From Betaproteobacteria bacterium (GTDB lineage: Bacteria; Pseudomonadota; Gammaproteobacteria; Burkholderiales; Thiobacillaceae), in assembly GCA_016234655.1 (NCBI GenBank), contig JACRAU010000014.1:62001-126000 (forward strand): 64,000 nt of DNA, written 5' to 3'. Every line of letters begins with the position of its first letter. Within the stretch, counting starts at the first letter, position 1. This document shows, piece by piece, positions 28,195 through 37,423 of this stretch. The translations under genes were made by a program, and so were the position numbers. The notes under the pieces were generated by a model. It searched no databases and was not told the DNA's origin. It saw only the letters and a list, made by a program, of their open reading frames with translations.

Positions 28195-28694
28195 CGGCTG
28201 CCTCCCGGCACGGCGAGGGCCACCTGGGTGAAATGCATTTCGGGGTTGCTGGTCAGGGCCTGGGCGTAGTCCTGGTGCGCCACGAGGTAGGGCAGGACAT
28301 CGACGCCGGCGACCTCGGCCGGGACCGGCTGGTTCGCCATGTCCACCGAGGGCGCGCCGGCCGGCACGACCCGCAGGGCCATCCAGGTCACCGCCGTCAC
28401 CGTTGCCGCAGCGGCCAGCCACAAGGCCGGGCGATAGCGCGGCCTGTTCGCCGGGGCCAATATCGTCGGCTCGGCGCTCAGAGCGGCGCGCACCCGCTCC
28501 GGCACGCGCCCCGCCGGCCGCGCCATGCCGCGCATGGCATCGCCGATCAGGCAGTATTCCGACCAGCGCGCCTTCAAGGCCTCGTCACGCGCGAGACGGC
28601 CGATGCCTTCCGGATCGTCCTCGATTTCGCCATCCAGCAGCGCGGATAGCCAATCGGTGTTCTCGGTGTCGGGTATGGATGCCGGTTTTTGCAT
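28191..28694 (-). CDS. rseA: Anti-sigma-E factor RseA
   Basis: Holds RpoE inactive at the inner membrane until cleaved. 167 residues: cytoplasmic anti-sigma domain (WLSALLDGEIEDD, then WSEYCLIGDAMRG), one membrane helix near 92-110, and a short periplasmic tail. It starts 2 bases after the rpoE stop and overlaps rseB. The periplasmic part is shorter than in enterobacteria. Confidence 0.93.
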   Translation of the reverse strand: MQKPASIPDTENTDWLSALLDGEIEDDPEGIGRLARDEALKARWSEYCLIGDAMRGMARPAGRVPERVRAALSAEPTILAPANRPRYRPALWLAAAATVTAVTWMALRVVPAGAPSVDMANQPVPAEVAGVDVLPYLVAHQDYAQALTSNPEMHFTQVALAVPGGSR

Positions 28695-28696
28695 GA

Positions 28697-29296
28697 TTAC
28701 CACCTCGTGTCCTGCGATGTCCCCAAAATCGGCCGCAGTTTCGCGGCGATCGCCTCGCGCGCCCGGAAGATGCGGGAACGCACGGTGCCGATCGGGCAAT
28801 TCATCATCTGAGCGATTTCCTCGTAGCTCAGTCCTTCCATTTCGCGCAGCGTGATCGCCGTGCGCAATTCTTCCGGCAGGGCATCGACCGCCTCGTTCAC
28901 GGCGATGGCAACCTGCTTGGACAACAACTCCGACTCGGGCGTGGCGATGTCCTCGACCGCCCAGCGGTCTTCCCCGCCGTCGTCGTCCGGCCCGGCCTGC
29001 TCGCTCACCGTCGGCATGGCCTTGCCCTTGGCCGCCAGGTAGTTCTTCGCGGTGTTGACGCCGATCCGATACAGCCAGGTGTAGAAGGCCGCATCGCCGC
29101 GAAACTGCGGCAGCGCCCGATAAGCCTTGATGAAGGTCTCTTGGGCGATGTCCTCGACCTCGCCCGAGTCGCGCACCATGCGCGACAGCAAGCGGGTCAA
29201 CTTGCGCCAATACTTTTCGACCAACAGGTCGAAGGCGCGCTTGTCGCCTTGCTGTACCCGTTCGACCAATTGTCGGTCGATTTCCCGATCGCTCAT
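28697..29296 (-). CDS. rpoE: RNA polymerase sigma-E factor
   Basis: ECF sigma factor for envelope stress. 199 residues from [15 protein letters not shown], the usual length; region 2 [13 protein letters not shown]...[22 protein letters not shown] and region 4 [24 protein letters not shown] are intact. The start at 29296 is chosen over an ATG 45 bases upstream because of length and a nearby GGTGGA. First gene of the rpoE-rseABC-mucD operon; a TATACT at 29350-29355 could be its -10. Confidence 0.97.
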   Translation of the reverse strand: MSDREIDRQLVERVQQGDKRAFDLLVEKYWRKLTRLLSRMVRDSGEVEDIAQETFIKAYRALPQFRGDAAFYTWLYRIGVNTAKNYLAAKGKAMPTVSEQAGPDDDGGEDRWAVEDIATPESELLSKQVAIAVNEAVDALPEELRTAITLREMEGLSYEEIAQMMNCPIGTVRSRIFRAREAIAAKLRPILGTSQDTRW

Positions 29297-29430
29297 CTGT
29301 CCACCGGGCCTCCCCGCCCCCGACTGGCTTTCCAATTTCATCGCGGGCTAGTATAACCGGCCGGGACAGGGCTTCGCTGCAAGTGACCGGCCGAACCCCT
29401 GGCAAGTTCCCTCATACAGCAAGGTTTCTC

Positions 29431-31008
29431 ATGCAACGCTACGACGTGCTCATCATCGGCGCCGGCCTGGCCGCCGCCAGCCTGGCCCTGAGCCTGCCCG
29501 GCCGGCTACGCATCGCCATCCTGGCCAAGAAGGGTTATGAGGACAGCGCGAGCTATTGGGCGCAGGGCGGCGTCGCCGCCGTGCTCGGCGAGGACGACAC
29601 GCTGGAGGAGCACGTGCAGGACACCTTGATCGCCGGCGCCGGCCTGTGCGACGAGGCGGTCGTGCGCCATGTCGTCGCCCACGGCCCCGCCGCCGCGCAT
29701 TGGCTGATCGACGCCGGGGTGGCCTTCAACCGCGACCACGGCAATTTCCACCTGACCCGCGAGGGCGGCCACAGCCACCGCCGCATCCTGCACGCGGCCG
29801 ATGCCACCGGCAAGGCGGTGCAGGAGACGCTGCGCGGCAAGCTGCGCGCGGCGCGGAACATCACGCTGCTGACGCATCACATCGCGATCGACCTGATCGG
29901 CGGCCACAAATTCGGCCTGGCCGACGACCGGGTCTACGGCGCCTATGTGCTGAACACGGCATCGGGCCGAGTGGAGACCTTCGCCGCCGGCCATACCGTG
30001 CTGGCCACCGGCGGCGCGGGCAAGGTCTTCCTCTACACCTCGAACCCGGACACCGCGACCGGCGACGGCGTCGCCATGGCCTGGCGCGCCGGCTGCCGGG
30101 TGTCCAACCTGGAATTCATCCAGTTCCACCCGACCTGCCTGTACCACCCGCACGCCAAATCGTTCCTGATCACCGAGGCGATGCGCGGCGAGGGCGCGAA
30201 GCTGCGCCTGCCCGACGGCAGCCGGTTCATGCCGGAATACGACGAGCGGGCCGAACTGGCGCCGCGCGACATCGTCGCCCGCGCGATCGACTCGGAGATG
30301 AAAAAACGCGGCCTGGACTGCGTCTATCTCGATATCACCCACCAACCGGCCAAATTCATCGTCGAGCACTTCCCGACCATCTACCAGCGCTGCAAAGAAC
30401 TCTCCATCGACATCACGCGGGAATGGATCCCGGTCGCGCCGGCCGCGCACTACACCTGCGGCGGCGTGATGGTCGACCGGAACGGCCACACCGATCTGGA
30501 CAACCTCTATGCCATCGGCGAGACCAGTTGCACCGGCCTGCACGGCGCCAACCGCTTGGCGAGCAATTCGCTGTTGGAATGCGTGGTCTACGGCCAGGCG
30601 GCGGCCAAGCACATCGCGGACAGCGCGCCGGCGCCGACGCTCGATCTGCCGCCGTGGGACGAGAGCCGGGTGACCGACGCCGACGAGGAGATCGTCATCG
30701 CCCACAACTGGCACGAGCTGCGCCGTTTCATGTGGGATTACGTCGGCATCGTGCGCACCAACCGCCGGCTGGAGCGCGCGGCGCACCGCATCCAACTACT
30801 GAACGAAGAGATCGACGAGTACTACTCGAACTTCCGGGTCGGCAACGACCTGATCGAACTCAGAAACCTGGTGCAGATCGCCGACCTGATCGTACGCTGC
30901 GCGACCAAGCGGCACGAAAGCCGCGGCCTGCATACCTCGCGCGATTACCCGAACTTATTGCCGAAGGCAGAACCGACGATCTTGGAGCCGCCACTGCGAA
31001 AACTGTAG
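29431..31008 (+). CDS. nadB: L-aspartate oxidase
   Basis: FAD enzyme making iminoaspartate for NAD synthesis. 525 residues: dinucleotide fold [15 protein letters not shown], the [12 protein letters not shown] motif, [18 protein letters not shown] and the [15 protein letters not shown] flavin motif. The start MQRYD at 29431 is chosen over an ATG 48 bases upstream. Its TAG stop forms the first bases of a REP palindrome. Confidence 0.97.
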   Translation: MQRYDVLIIGAGLAAASLALSLPGRLRIAILAKKGYEDSASYWAQGGVAAVLGEDDTLEEHVQDTLIAGAGLCDEAVVRHVVAHGPAAAHWLIDAGVAFNRDHGNFHLTREGGHSHRRILHAADATGKAVQETLRGKLRAARNITLLTHHIAIDLIGGHKFGLADDRVYGAYVLNTASGRVETFAAGHTVLATGGAGKVFLYTSNPDTATGDGVAMAWRAGCRVSNLEFIQFHPTCLYHPHAKSFLITEAMRGEGAKLRLPDGSRFMPEYDERAELAPRDIVARAIDSEMKKRGLDCVYLDITHQPAKFIVEHFPTIYQRCKELSIDITREWIPVAPAAHYTCGGVMVDRNGHTDLDNLYAIGETSCTGLHGANRLASNSLLECVVYGQAAAKHIADSAPAPTLDLPPWDESRVTDADEEIVIAHNWHELRRFMWDYVGIVRTNRRLERAAHRIQLLNEEIDEYYSNFRVGNDLIELRNLVQIADLIVRCATKRHESRGLHTSRDYPNLLPKAEPTILEPPLRKL

Positions 31009-31070
31009 GGTGCTTGATGGTGCGCGAAGCGCACCCTACAAAGCCGGGGGTAGGGTGCGCTGTGCGCACC
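31006..31070. repeat. REP palindromes downstream of nadB
   Basis: Two GGTGCGC-type palindromes: TAGGGTGC...GCACCCTA (31006-31038) and TAGGGTGCGC-TGTGCGCACC (31051-31070). The first three bases are the nadB stop codon. They probably belong to the family used by the transposase at 31190; similar units lie at 31147-31164, 31740-31792, 32797-32814 and 41312-41367. Confidence 0.8.
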
Positions 31071-31189
31071 AAACAAACATTCGAAGCGCCGTAGGCGAGT
31101 TCCACGTACCACGAGGATGACGTCTTAACGCACCTTTCATGGTATTGGGTGCGCATGGTGCACCAAAAAGACGAAAACCGGAGGAACCC

Positions 31190-31693
31190 ATGCCCGAATA
31201 TCGCCGCGCCAAAATGCCCGGCGGCACCTACTTTTTTACCGTCGCCACCTACCGGCGCGGCATGTTCCTAGCCGACGAACCCTTCCGCTCGGCATTGCGC
31301 GAAGGCATCGACCTGGCCCGAAATACACTCCCCTTCCATATCGAAGCCTGGGTGCTACTGCCCGATCACCTGCATTGCATCTGGCACTTGCCGGAAGGCG
31401 ACGCCGATTACGCCAAACGTTGGGCCATCATCAAACGGCACGTGAGCAAGCGGTGTGGGTACCTGCTCCCCCACGATGCGGCGTTAAGCGAATCCAGGCG
31501 AACGCGCAAGGAATCGGCGGTATGGCAGCGCCGCTATTGGGAGCACCAGATTCGCGACGAACACGATTTCGCCCGGCATATCGATTACATCCATTACAAC
31601 CCGGTCAAGCATGGTTATGTCGAGCGCGTGGCCGATTGGCCATATTCGACCTTTCACCGTTTCGTACAGGCCGGCGTATATACCGAGGATTGA
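31190..31693 (+). CDS. REP-associated tyrosine transposase (RAYT)
   Basis: IS200/IS605-like single-strand transposase domesticated to REP elements. 167 residues: PGGTYFFTVATYRRG opening, the HUH-type metal motif H-L-H (His60, His62) in LLPDHLHCIWHLPEGDADY, and the catalytic-tyrosine region YIHYNPVKHG (133-142). It appears intact. Flanked on both sides by REP palindromes, as usual for this family. The start at 31190 has a GGAGG-like site. Confidence 0.93.
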   Translation: MPEYRRAKMPGGTYFFTVATYRRGMFLADEPFRSALREGIDLARNTLPFHIEAWVLLPDHLHCIWHLPEGDADYAKRWAIIKRHVSKRCGYLLPHDAALSESRRTRKESAVWQRRYWEHQIRDEHDFARHIDYIHYNPVKHGYVERVADWPYSTFHRFVQAGVYTED

Positions 31694-31739
31694 GCGGGGT
31701 CAGCAGAGACCACACACGAGAACCACTTCGGAGAATGAA

Positions 31740-31792
31740 GTAGGGTGCGTTTCACGCACCAATCAATGAACGGTGCGTAGAACGTACCCTAC
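31740..31792. repeat. REP palindrome pair downstream of the transposase
   Basis: TAGGGTGCG-TTT-CACGCACC followed by GGTGCGTAGAACGTACCCTACG, a pair in opposite orientation about 10 bases apart, 46 bases past the transposase stop. Same family as the copies after nadB and proB, with slightly diverged stems. Confidence 0.75.
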
Positions 31793-31814
31793 GCTTGCTG
31801 AGTCGATAACAAGG

Positions 31815-32783
31815 TTATTCGTCGCTATCAACCATGCTCGCCAGGTGCGGGAGCGTTGCGCGGATCGTAGCCATGAGATCGTTCCCAGCCACTTCTGGAG
31901 CTGATGCATCCCACAAAATAGTCAAGTGGTGATTCGTATCGAAGTGGGTCTTGGCAGATGCAAACTTGTTCTTCTCGCAAGTGTAGATAACAGGCTTCCC
32001 TAGCCCCTCGGCATATCCCGCTTCCCAGTATGCACCCAGGTTGTCATGGGTTAGATCAGCAACGATGAAGTCGGAGGATTGAATTTCAACGCGAAGACGG
32101 TCATCGATGAGCCCGGCTTTCGGCACATCATCCAACTTGATCAGATCGAAACCCGCTCGCTTCGCGCTAGGCTTGAATACCTTCTCAAGTACCCGAGTCA
32201 GTTGCTCATCGCCAAATTTCATGGCCATGAAGGCCTTCCGATACACAGCGCCACCTTGCCGCAACTGCTCGTAGTACTCCCAGCCGCGGAACGACAGAGT
32301 GGCATGTGCATGATCACCGCCCTGTATCGTTTTAGATTGAATCCCTATAACAAGCCCTTCTGAGAACAAATAATCCAACACTAGCTTGAAGCCTGCCGGA
32401 CTCTTACTCCCAATTACCGAACCATGAGTGTTGAACTCAACCGATATGGTTTCACCTGGGCCGGGAACGTTAACAGCAAGCCAACGAATCAAGAGGTCGG
32501 CCTGTTCACGGGGACGTGGCAGTAGGTGCTTAAGTATTGCGTCGACCATGTACGTGCTGAGCAATACTGGTTCAGCCTGCTCCTGCGCACGTCGGATTGC
32601 ATGGCTAATCTTGGCCCCAGCATCTGGATCGGTCGAACGCAACTGAGGGAGCGTAACGGCAAGAGTCCCCGAAAGCATGAACTCGCCACATCTCGGGCAG
32701 CTATAGGCTGTAGCATCACGCCCACCCGGATTCACCTCTGATGAATTGAGGGGTGAGGCACAAACAGGGCAAGTAGCACTCAT
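31815..32783 (-). CDS. Zinc-ribbon protein with nucleoside 2-deoxyribosyltransferase/TIR-like C-terminal domain
   Basis: 322 residues, no signal peptide. N-terminal zinc ribbon CPVC (5-8) / CPRC (29-32); a middle helical or winged-helix-like segment (about 60-180); a C-terminal domain with RKAFMAMKFGDEQ, SSDFIVADLTHDN and GAYWEAGYAEGLGKPVIYTCE, the pattern of nucleoside 2-deoxyribosyltransferase-like folds, with the Glu of YWEAGYA at the catalytic position. Related folds serve as NAD- or nucleotide-consuming effectors in phage defence; that role is inference. Lower GC than its neighbours. AAGGA ribosome site. Confidence 0.7.
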   Translation of the reverse strand: MSATCPVCASPLNSSEVNPGGRDATAYSCPRCGEFMLSGTLAVTLPQLRSTDPDAGAKISHAIRRAQEQAEPVLLSTYMVDAILKHLLPRPREQADLLIRWLAVNVPGPGETISVEFNTHGSVIGSKSPAGFKLVLDYLFSEGLVIGIQSKTIQGGDHAHATLSFRGWEYYEQLRQGGAVYRKAFMAMKFGDEQLTRVLEKVFKPSAKRAGFDLIKLDDVPKAGLIDDRLRVEIQSSDFIVADLTHDNLGAYWEAGYAEGLGKPVIYTCEKNKFASAKTHFDTNHHLTILWDASAPEVAGNDLMATIRATLPHLASMVDSDE

Positions 32784-32796
32784 AGGAATTCCTTCA

Positions 32797-32814
32797 GCGC
32801 GCAGCGCACCCTAC
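32797..32814. repeat. REP half-unit between pepA and the zinc-ribbon gene
   Basis: Minus strand GGTAGGGTGCGCTGCGCGC starts at the pepA stop, a shortened copy of the REP family, marking the right edge of the accessory island. Confidence 0.55.
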
Positions 32815-32815
32815 C

Positions 32816-34303
32816 TCAGCCTCCCGCCCGGCCCAGCAGGAAATGCACCAGCAAGGGTACCGGCCGGCCGGTACTGCCCTTGTCCTTGCCCGAACGCCAG
32901 GCGGTGCCGGCGATGTCCAGGTGGGCCCAGTGATATTTCTCGGCGAAGCGGGACAGGAAGGCCGCCGCGGTGATGGTGCCGCCCGGCCGGCCGCCGATGT
33001 TGGCCATGTCGGCGAAGTTGCTCTTCAACTGTTCCTGATAATCGTCCCACAAGGGCATCTGCCAGGCCCGGTCGTAGGCCGTCTCGCCGGCGCGCAGCAG
33101 TTCGTGCGCCAGGGCGTCGTTGTTGGCGAGCAGGCCGGTGGCGACATGGCCCAGCGCGATGACGCAAGCGCCGGTCAGGGTGGCGACATCGACCACCGCC
33201 GCCGGCTCGAAGCGCTCGGCATAGGTCAGCGCGTCGCATAGGATCAAGCGGCCCTCGGCGTCGGTGTTGAGCACTTCGATGGTCTGGCCGGACATGGAGG
33301 TGACGATGTCGCCCGGCTTGTTGGCCGCGCCGTCCGGCAGGTTCTCGCAGGTCGGGATGAGCGCGACGACGTTGAGCGGCAGCTTGAGCTCGGCCGCCGC
33401 CTGCATGGTGGCGAGCACCGAGGCCGCGCCGCTCATGTCGTATTTCATCTCGTCCATCTCGCCTGCCGGCTTGAGCGAAATGCCGCCGGCATCGAAGGTG
33501 ATGCCCTTGCCGACCAGCACCACCGGCTTGTCTTTCTTGTTGCCGCCCTTGTGCTGCATGACGATGAATTTTGGCGGCTGGCGGCTGCCCTTGGCGACCG
33601 ACAGGAAGGAACCCATGCCGAGTTTTTCCATATCGGCCCGCTCCAGCACCTGCACCGCCAGGCCATGGCGCTTACCCAGCTTGCGCGCTTGATCGGCCAG
33701 GTGGCTCGGCGTGCAAATGTTGCCGGGCATATTGCCCAGGTCCTTGGCCAGTTGCATCGCCTCGGCGATGGCCTTGCCGCGCCCCAGGCCGAGCTCGCCC
33801 GCCTTCAGGTCGCCGCGCCCGGCCAGGTTCAGGCTCAGGCGGCGCAGCGGACGCGCCGCATCCTGCTTGCTCTTGAGTTGGTCGAAACGGTACAGCGCAT
33901 CGCGCGCGACGACGACGGCCTGCTCCACCTTCCACGCGGCATCGTGCCGTCTGACCGGCAACTCGGTGAGATACAGCATGGCCTCGGCCGCGCCGGTCTC
34001 GTTCACCGCCTTGACCGCCGCCCGCACGGCATCGCGGTATTGCTTGTCGTGGAACTCGCCCGCCTTGCCCAGGCCGACCAGCAGCACCCGCTCGCACGCC
34101 ACGTTCGGCACCTTGTGCAGCAACAGCGTAGCGCCGAGCTTGCCGTCGAGATCGCCGTGCTTCAAAACTGCGGAGAGATGGCTGCCGGACGCCTGGTCGA
34201 TGGCCTTGGCCGCATCGCTCAGCTTGCGCGTGTCGAACACGCCGACCACCGCACAGGCGGTCTTCTGTTTCTCGGGGCCTGCGACTTTTATGCTAAATTC
34301 CAT
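32816..34303 (-). CDS. pepA: Leucyl aminopeptidase
   Basis: Cytosolic di-zinc aminopeptidase (family M17); in E. coli also a DNA-binding cofactor. 495 residues from MEFSIKVA. C-terminal catalytic half carries VGKGITFDAGGISLKP, the signature NTDAEGRLIL and the MKYDMSGAASVL segment. Divergent from lptF over a 108-bp region with a perfect palindrome. The start at 34303 is preferred over one 18 bases upstream. Confidence 0.97.
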   Translation of the reverse strand: MEFSIKVAGPEKQKTACAVVGVFDTRKLSDAAKAIDQASGSHLSAVLKHGDLDGKLGATLLLHKVPNVACERVLLVGLGKAGEFHDKQYRDAVRAAVKAVNETGAAEAMLYLTELPVRRHDAAWKVEQAVVVARDALYRFDQLKSKQDAARPLRRLSLNLAGRGDLKAGELGLGRGKAIAEAMQLAKDLGNMPGNICTPSHLADQARKLGKRHGLAVQVLERADMEKLGMGSFLSVAKGSRQPPKFIVMQHKGGNKKDKPVVLVGKGITFDAGGISLKPAGEMDEMKYDMSGAASVLATMQAAAELKLPLNVVALIPTCENLPDGAANKPGDIVTSMSGQTIEVLNTDAEGRLILCDALTYAERFEPAAVVDVATLTGACVIALGHVATGLLANNDALAHELLRAGETAYDRAWQMPLWDDYQEQLKSNFADMANIGGRPGGTITAAAFLSRFAEKYHWAHLDIAGTAWRSGKDKGSTGRPVPLLVHFLLGRAGG

Positions 34304-34335
34304 GCCATTCTCCACGCGCAAAATCCAATAAGATT

Positions 34336-34357
34336 CGGTGAAACGACCGTTTCACCG
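34336..34357. promoter_or_regulatory. Perfect 22-bp palindrome between pepA and lptF
   Basis: CGGTGAAACG-AC-CGTTTCACCG, two exact 10-base arms around 2 bases, lies 33 bases before the pepA ATG and 54 before lptF. The spacing fits a dimeric repressor or activator site serving the divergent promoters; a hairpin in a leader RNA is also possible. The factor is unknown. Confidence 0.6.
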
Positions 34358-34411
34358 CCGAGCTGCATTATTTTCAAACGAGCACCCCAAGTCAAAACAA
34401 GAAGACCAAGA

Positions 34412-35494
34412 ATGCGCATCCACGACCGCGCCACGATACGCGAAATGCTCGCCACCGCCAGCTATTCCCTGGCGGGGCTGGCTGCCATCGTGGTCGTGAC
34501 CCTGGTCGCCCGCATCTTCGGCCGCGCCGCAGTCGGCGACATCAGCACCGAGGCGGTCTTGCCCTTCCTCGGTTTCGGCCTGTTCCACATGATGCCGGTG
34601 CTGCTGTCGCTGTCGCTGTTCATGGGGGTCTTTCTGACCCTCAACCGTTTTTGGCGCGACAGCGAAATGGTGGTCTGGCTCGGCTCCGGCCTGAGCCATA
34701 TGGGCTGGCTCAGGCCGGTCCTGCTGTTCGCCGTGCCGGTCTGCCTGCTGATCGCCCTGTTCAGCATGGTCTTGTTGCCCTGGGCCGCGCAAAAGCGCAT
34801 CGCCTACGAGAGCTACCTCAGCCATCGCGACGACGCCTCCAATCTGGCGCCCGGCCTGTTCGTCGAGGCGGCCAACGGCAAGAAGGTCTATTTCGTCGAG
34901 ATCAGCGACGGCCTGGACAGCCGGGTACGCAATATCTTCATCCGCGCCGAGCAGCACGGCCGGACCGGCATCGTGGTGGCGCGCGAAGGCAAGCAGCTCA
35001 CGATGGAAAACGGCGACCCCTTCCTGGTCCTGGAAAACGGCCACCGCTACGAAGGCACGCCCGGTGCGCAAAACTACCGCATGATCGAATTCGAACGCTA
35101 TGCCTTCCGGCTCGAACCCAGCGTCGCCAAGCCCAGGACCGACAAGGCCAGGGAACGCTCGACGCTCACCCTGCTCAGCCACCCCACGCCGGACAACCAG
35201 GCCGAATGGAGCTGGCGCCTGGGCTACCCGATCAGCGCGTTGATCCTGGCCCTGCTCGCGATCCCTCTGAGTTTCGTCAATCCGCGCGCCGGGCGTTCGC
35301 TGAACATCCTGTTCGCGATCCTGATCTATGCGGTCTACAACAACCTGATCGGCCTGAGCGAAGGCTGGATCGTGCACCAAGACCTGACGGCGCTGCGCGG
35401 CATGCTGCTGATCCACGGCCCCATGGCCGGCTTGCTGCTGGCGCTGTTCTGGTTCCGCATGCGCGGACCGAACAAATGGCGGTGGCGCCGATGA
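34412..35494 (+). CDS. lptF: LPS export ABC transporter permease LptF
   Basis: One of two permeases driven by LptB. 360 residues: three N-terminal membrane helices, a periplasmic beta-jellyroll (about 130-250) and three C-terminal helices (GYPISALILALLAIPLSFVNPRAGRS). Divergent from pepA, as in many proteobacteria, and overlapping lptG by ATGA. Confidence 0.96.
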   Translation: MRIHDRATIREMLATASYSLAGLAAIVVVTLVARIFGRAAVGDISTEAVLPFLGFGLFHMMPVLLSLSLFMGVFLTLNRFWRDSEMVVWLGSGLSHMGWLRPVLLFAVPVCLLIALFSMVLLPWAAQKRIAYESYLSHRDDASNLAPGLFVEAANGKKVYFVEISDGLDSRVRNIFIRAEQHGRTGIVVAREGKQLTMENGDPFLVLENGHRYEGTPGAQNYRMIEFERYAFRLEPSVAKPRTDKARERSTLTLLSHPTPDNQAEWSWRLGYPISALILALLAIPLSFVNPRAGRSLNILFAILIYAVYNNLIGLSEGWIVHQDLTALRGMLLIHGPMAGLLLALFWFRMRGPNKWRWRR

Positions 35495-36564
35495 GCATCC
35501 TCGGCCGTTATCTGACGACGCTGATCCTGGCCTCGGTCGGCCTGGCCCTGGCGGTCTTGCTGCTGCTGTTCAGCTTCTTCGACCTGCTGGAAGAGATGGG
35601 CGCGCTGGGACAGGGCAACTACACCATGGTGAAGGCCCTGCTCTATGTGTTGTTGCGCCTGCCCGGCCGCATCCACGAGCTGATGCCGATCGCGCTGGTC
35701 ATCGGCGCCCTGTTCGCGCTGGCGCAACTGGCGGTCAATTCCGAATTCAACGTGATGCGCGCCTCGGGCCTGTCGCCCCACCGCTTGATCAAGCTGATGC
35801 TGGGGCTGGGCGCCTCGTTCGCGCTGGCCATCTTGCTGCTCGGCGAGCTGGTCACCCCCCTGGCCGAGCAGGCCGCCCAGCAGATCAAACTGCGCACCAC
35901 CAGCAAGATCGTCGCGCAGGAATTCAAGAGCGGGCTGTGGGCCAAGGACGGACAGAGCTTCGTCAATGCGCGCGAGGTGTTGCCGGACAACACCCTGGTC
36001 GGGCTGCAAGTCTTCCAGTTCGATCCGAACTTCCATTTGCAGACGATCCAGACCGCCGAGACCGGCGTTTGGTCCGACAATGGCTATTGGCAATTGAACC
36101 GGGTGCAACGCACCCGGCTGTCCGCCGAGGGCACGACGATCGAGCATTTCCCCAGCCTGAACTGGTCGTCGAGCATCACGCCCGATCTACTGTCGGTGCT
36201 GACCGTGGCGCCCGATCGCATGGCCTTGCGCGCGCTGTATGCCTACATCGGCCATTTGAAGGAGAACCGGCAGAAGACCTCGCGCTTCGAGATCGCGCTG
36301 TGGAACAAGATCGTCTACCCGCTTGCCGCTCCGATCATGCTGCTGCTCGCCCTGCCCTTCGCCTATTTGCAGCCGCGCGGCACCGGCATCAGCACCCGGG
36401 TCATGTTCGGCGTCTTGATCGGCCTGGCCTTCTATCTGCTCAACCGCCTATCGGCCCACTTGGGCCTGCTCAACGACTGGCCACCCGCCCTCAGCGCCAG
36501 CCTGCCTGTCGTCCTCTTCTGCGGTATCGCCGCGACCGGCCTCTGGCTGGCCGAACGGCGTTAA
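35491..36564 (+). CDS. lptG: LPS export ABC transporter permease LptG
   Basis: Second LPS permease; 357 residues with the same six-helix plus jellyroll plan. ELMPIALVIGALFALAQLAVNSEFNVMRASGLS is the conserved coupling-helix region contacting LptB, and LALPFAYLQPRGTGIS lies before the last helices. The start overlaps the lptF stop. Its 3' end converges with the RDD gene, overlapping by 4 bases. Confidence 0.97.
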   Translation: MSILGRYLTTLILASVGLALAVLLLLFSFFDLLEEMGALGQGNYTMVKALLYVLLRLPGRIHELMPIALVIGALFALAQLAVNSEFNVMRASGLSPHRLIKLMLGLGASFALAILLLGELVTPLAEQAAQQIKLRTTSKIVAQEFKSGLWAKDGQSFVNAREVLPDNTLVGLQVFQFDPNFHLQTIQTAETGVWSDNGYWQLNRVQRTRLSAEGTTIEHFPSLNWSSSITPDLLSVLTVAPDRMALRALYAYIGHLKENRQKTSRFEIALWNKIVYPLAAPIMLLLALPFAYLQPRGTGISTRVMFGVLIGLAFYLLNRLSAHLGLLNDWPPALSASLPVVLFCGIAATGLWLAERR

Positions 36565-36971
36565 CGCGCCACGATCAGACGCGTACCCAACAACCGGTCG
36601 TGCAGGAACTGGCCGTCACGATCGAGCAAGGCCCAGAAAAAACCCAGGCCGAACAGCAGGCCGCCGGCCAGGGCCAGGACATAACGCGACCAGGCCAGGC
36701 CACGACCCAAGGCCGCGCCATCCCGGCCGATCAAGCGGATGCGCCAGGTCTTCATCGGCAAGGTCTGACCGCCGTGACGCCAAAACCAGACAAAGTAGCC
36801 CCCGGCCAGCGCCAACAAATAAAGTTGGAATAGCGGGCGCACCCAGACCGGGTCCAGCGCCTGGGTCAGGCCGACGAAGGGAAAGCCGGCGGCCAGCCAC
36901 AACGCCAGCAAGATCAAGAACTCGTAGAAGAGGCAGGCCAGACGCCTGGCCAAGGAAGGGGTGTCGTGCAC
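36561..36971 (-). CDS. RDD family membrane protein
   Basis: About 136 residues with three or four membrane helices; PSLARRLACLFYEFLILLAL is the RDD-type opening and MKTWRIRLIGRDGAALG the middle loop. No ATG fits; the GTG at 36971 gives the normal N-terminus, while a TTG at 37073 would overlap the neighbour by 58 bases. Last gene of a sigma-DUF3619-DUF3106-RDD operon; function unknown. Confidence 0.8.
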   Translation of the reverse strand: MHDTPSLARRLACLFYEFLILLALWLAAGFPFVGLTQALDPVWVRPLFQLYLLALAGGYFVWFWRHGGQTLPMKTWRIRLIGRDGAALGRGLAWSRYVLALAGGLLFGLGFFWALLDRDGQFLHDRLLGTRLIVAR

Positions 36972-37015
36972 GATCGGATGGATTGCCGGCGAACCGGCAT
37001 AGGAAAAGCGGGATT

Positions 37016-37423
37016 CTACGGCGTTTCGCCCGGCATTGCCTCGGGGGCGCCCTCCGGTTGGACCTGTGCCCAACGCTGCTTGATCTGTGCCCGCTTCGAG
37101 GCGGGCAACTCGATCAGCTTTTTATAATTCTGCCGCGCCAAGAGGCGCTGCTCGGGGGTCATCCGGCTCCAGGCCTTGAGCCGCGCATGGACGCGCTGCT
37201 GCTGTTCCAGGCCCAATTTGCCGAAACCCTTGGCCACCTTCAATAGATTGGCCTGCTGCCGGGCCGGAAAGTCGTTCCAATCTTCCGCCACCGGGGCCAG
37301 GGCCTTGCGCTGTTCCGCCGTCAGCTCGCTCCAATAACGGAATGCGTATGGCTCGGCGGCTGCGGCGTGCTGGGCCACGGCCAGGGCGGCCGACAGGATT
37401 ATTGCTCGCGCGAACCCAACCAT
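37016..37423 (-). CDS. DUF3106 domain-containing secreted protein
   Basis: 135 residues: signal peptide to about residue 22 (AVAQHAAAAE), then a repeated helical pattern WSELTAEQRKALAPVAEDW and WSRMTPEQRLLARQNYKKL. The WxxLTPEQR repeats are the DUF3106 hallmark, reminiscent of periplasmic metal or misfolding sensors such as CpxP-like proteins (inference). Overlaps the DUF3619 gene by 25 bases. Confidence 0.85.
   Translation of the reverse strand: MVGFARAIILSAALAVAQHAAAAEPYAFRYWSELTAEQRKALAPVAEDWNDFPARQQANLLKVAKGFGKLGLEQQQRVHARLKAWSRMTPEQRLLARQNYKKLIELPASKRAQIKQRWAQVQPEGAPEAMPGETP

Noticed and set aside
31740-31792. REP palindromes taken as ordinary Rho-independent terminators
   Set aside because: They lack a T-run and recur at several loci with the same TAGGGTGCG arms next to a RAYT gene, so REP elements explain them better.
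36561-37073. Longer RDD protein starting at 37073
   Set aside because: It would need a TTG start and overlap the DUF3106 gene by 58 bases; the N-terminal addition lacks any RDD character.
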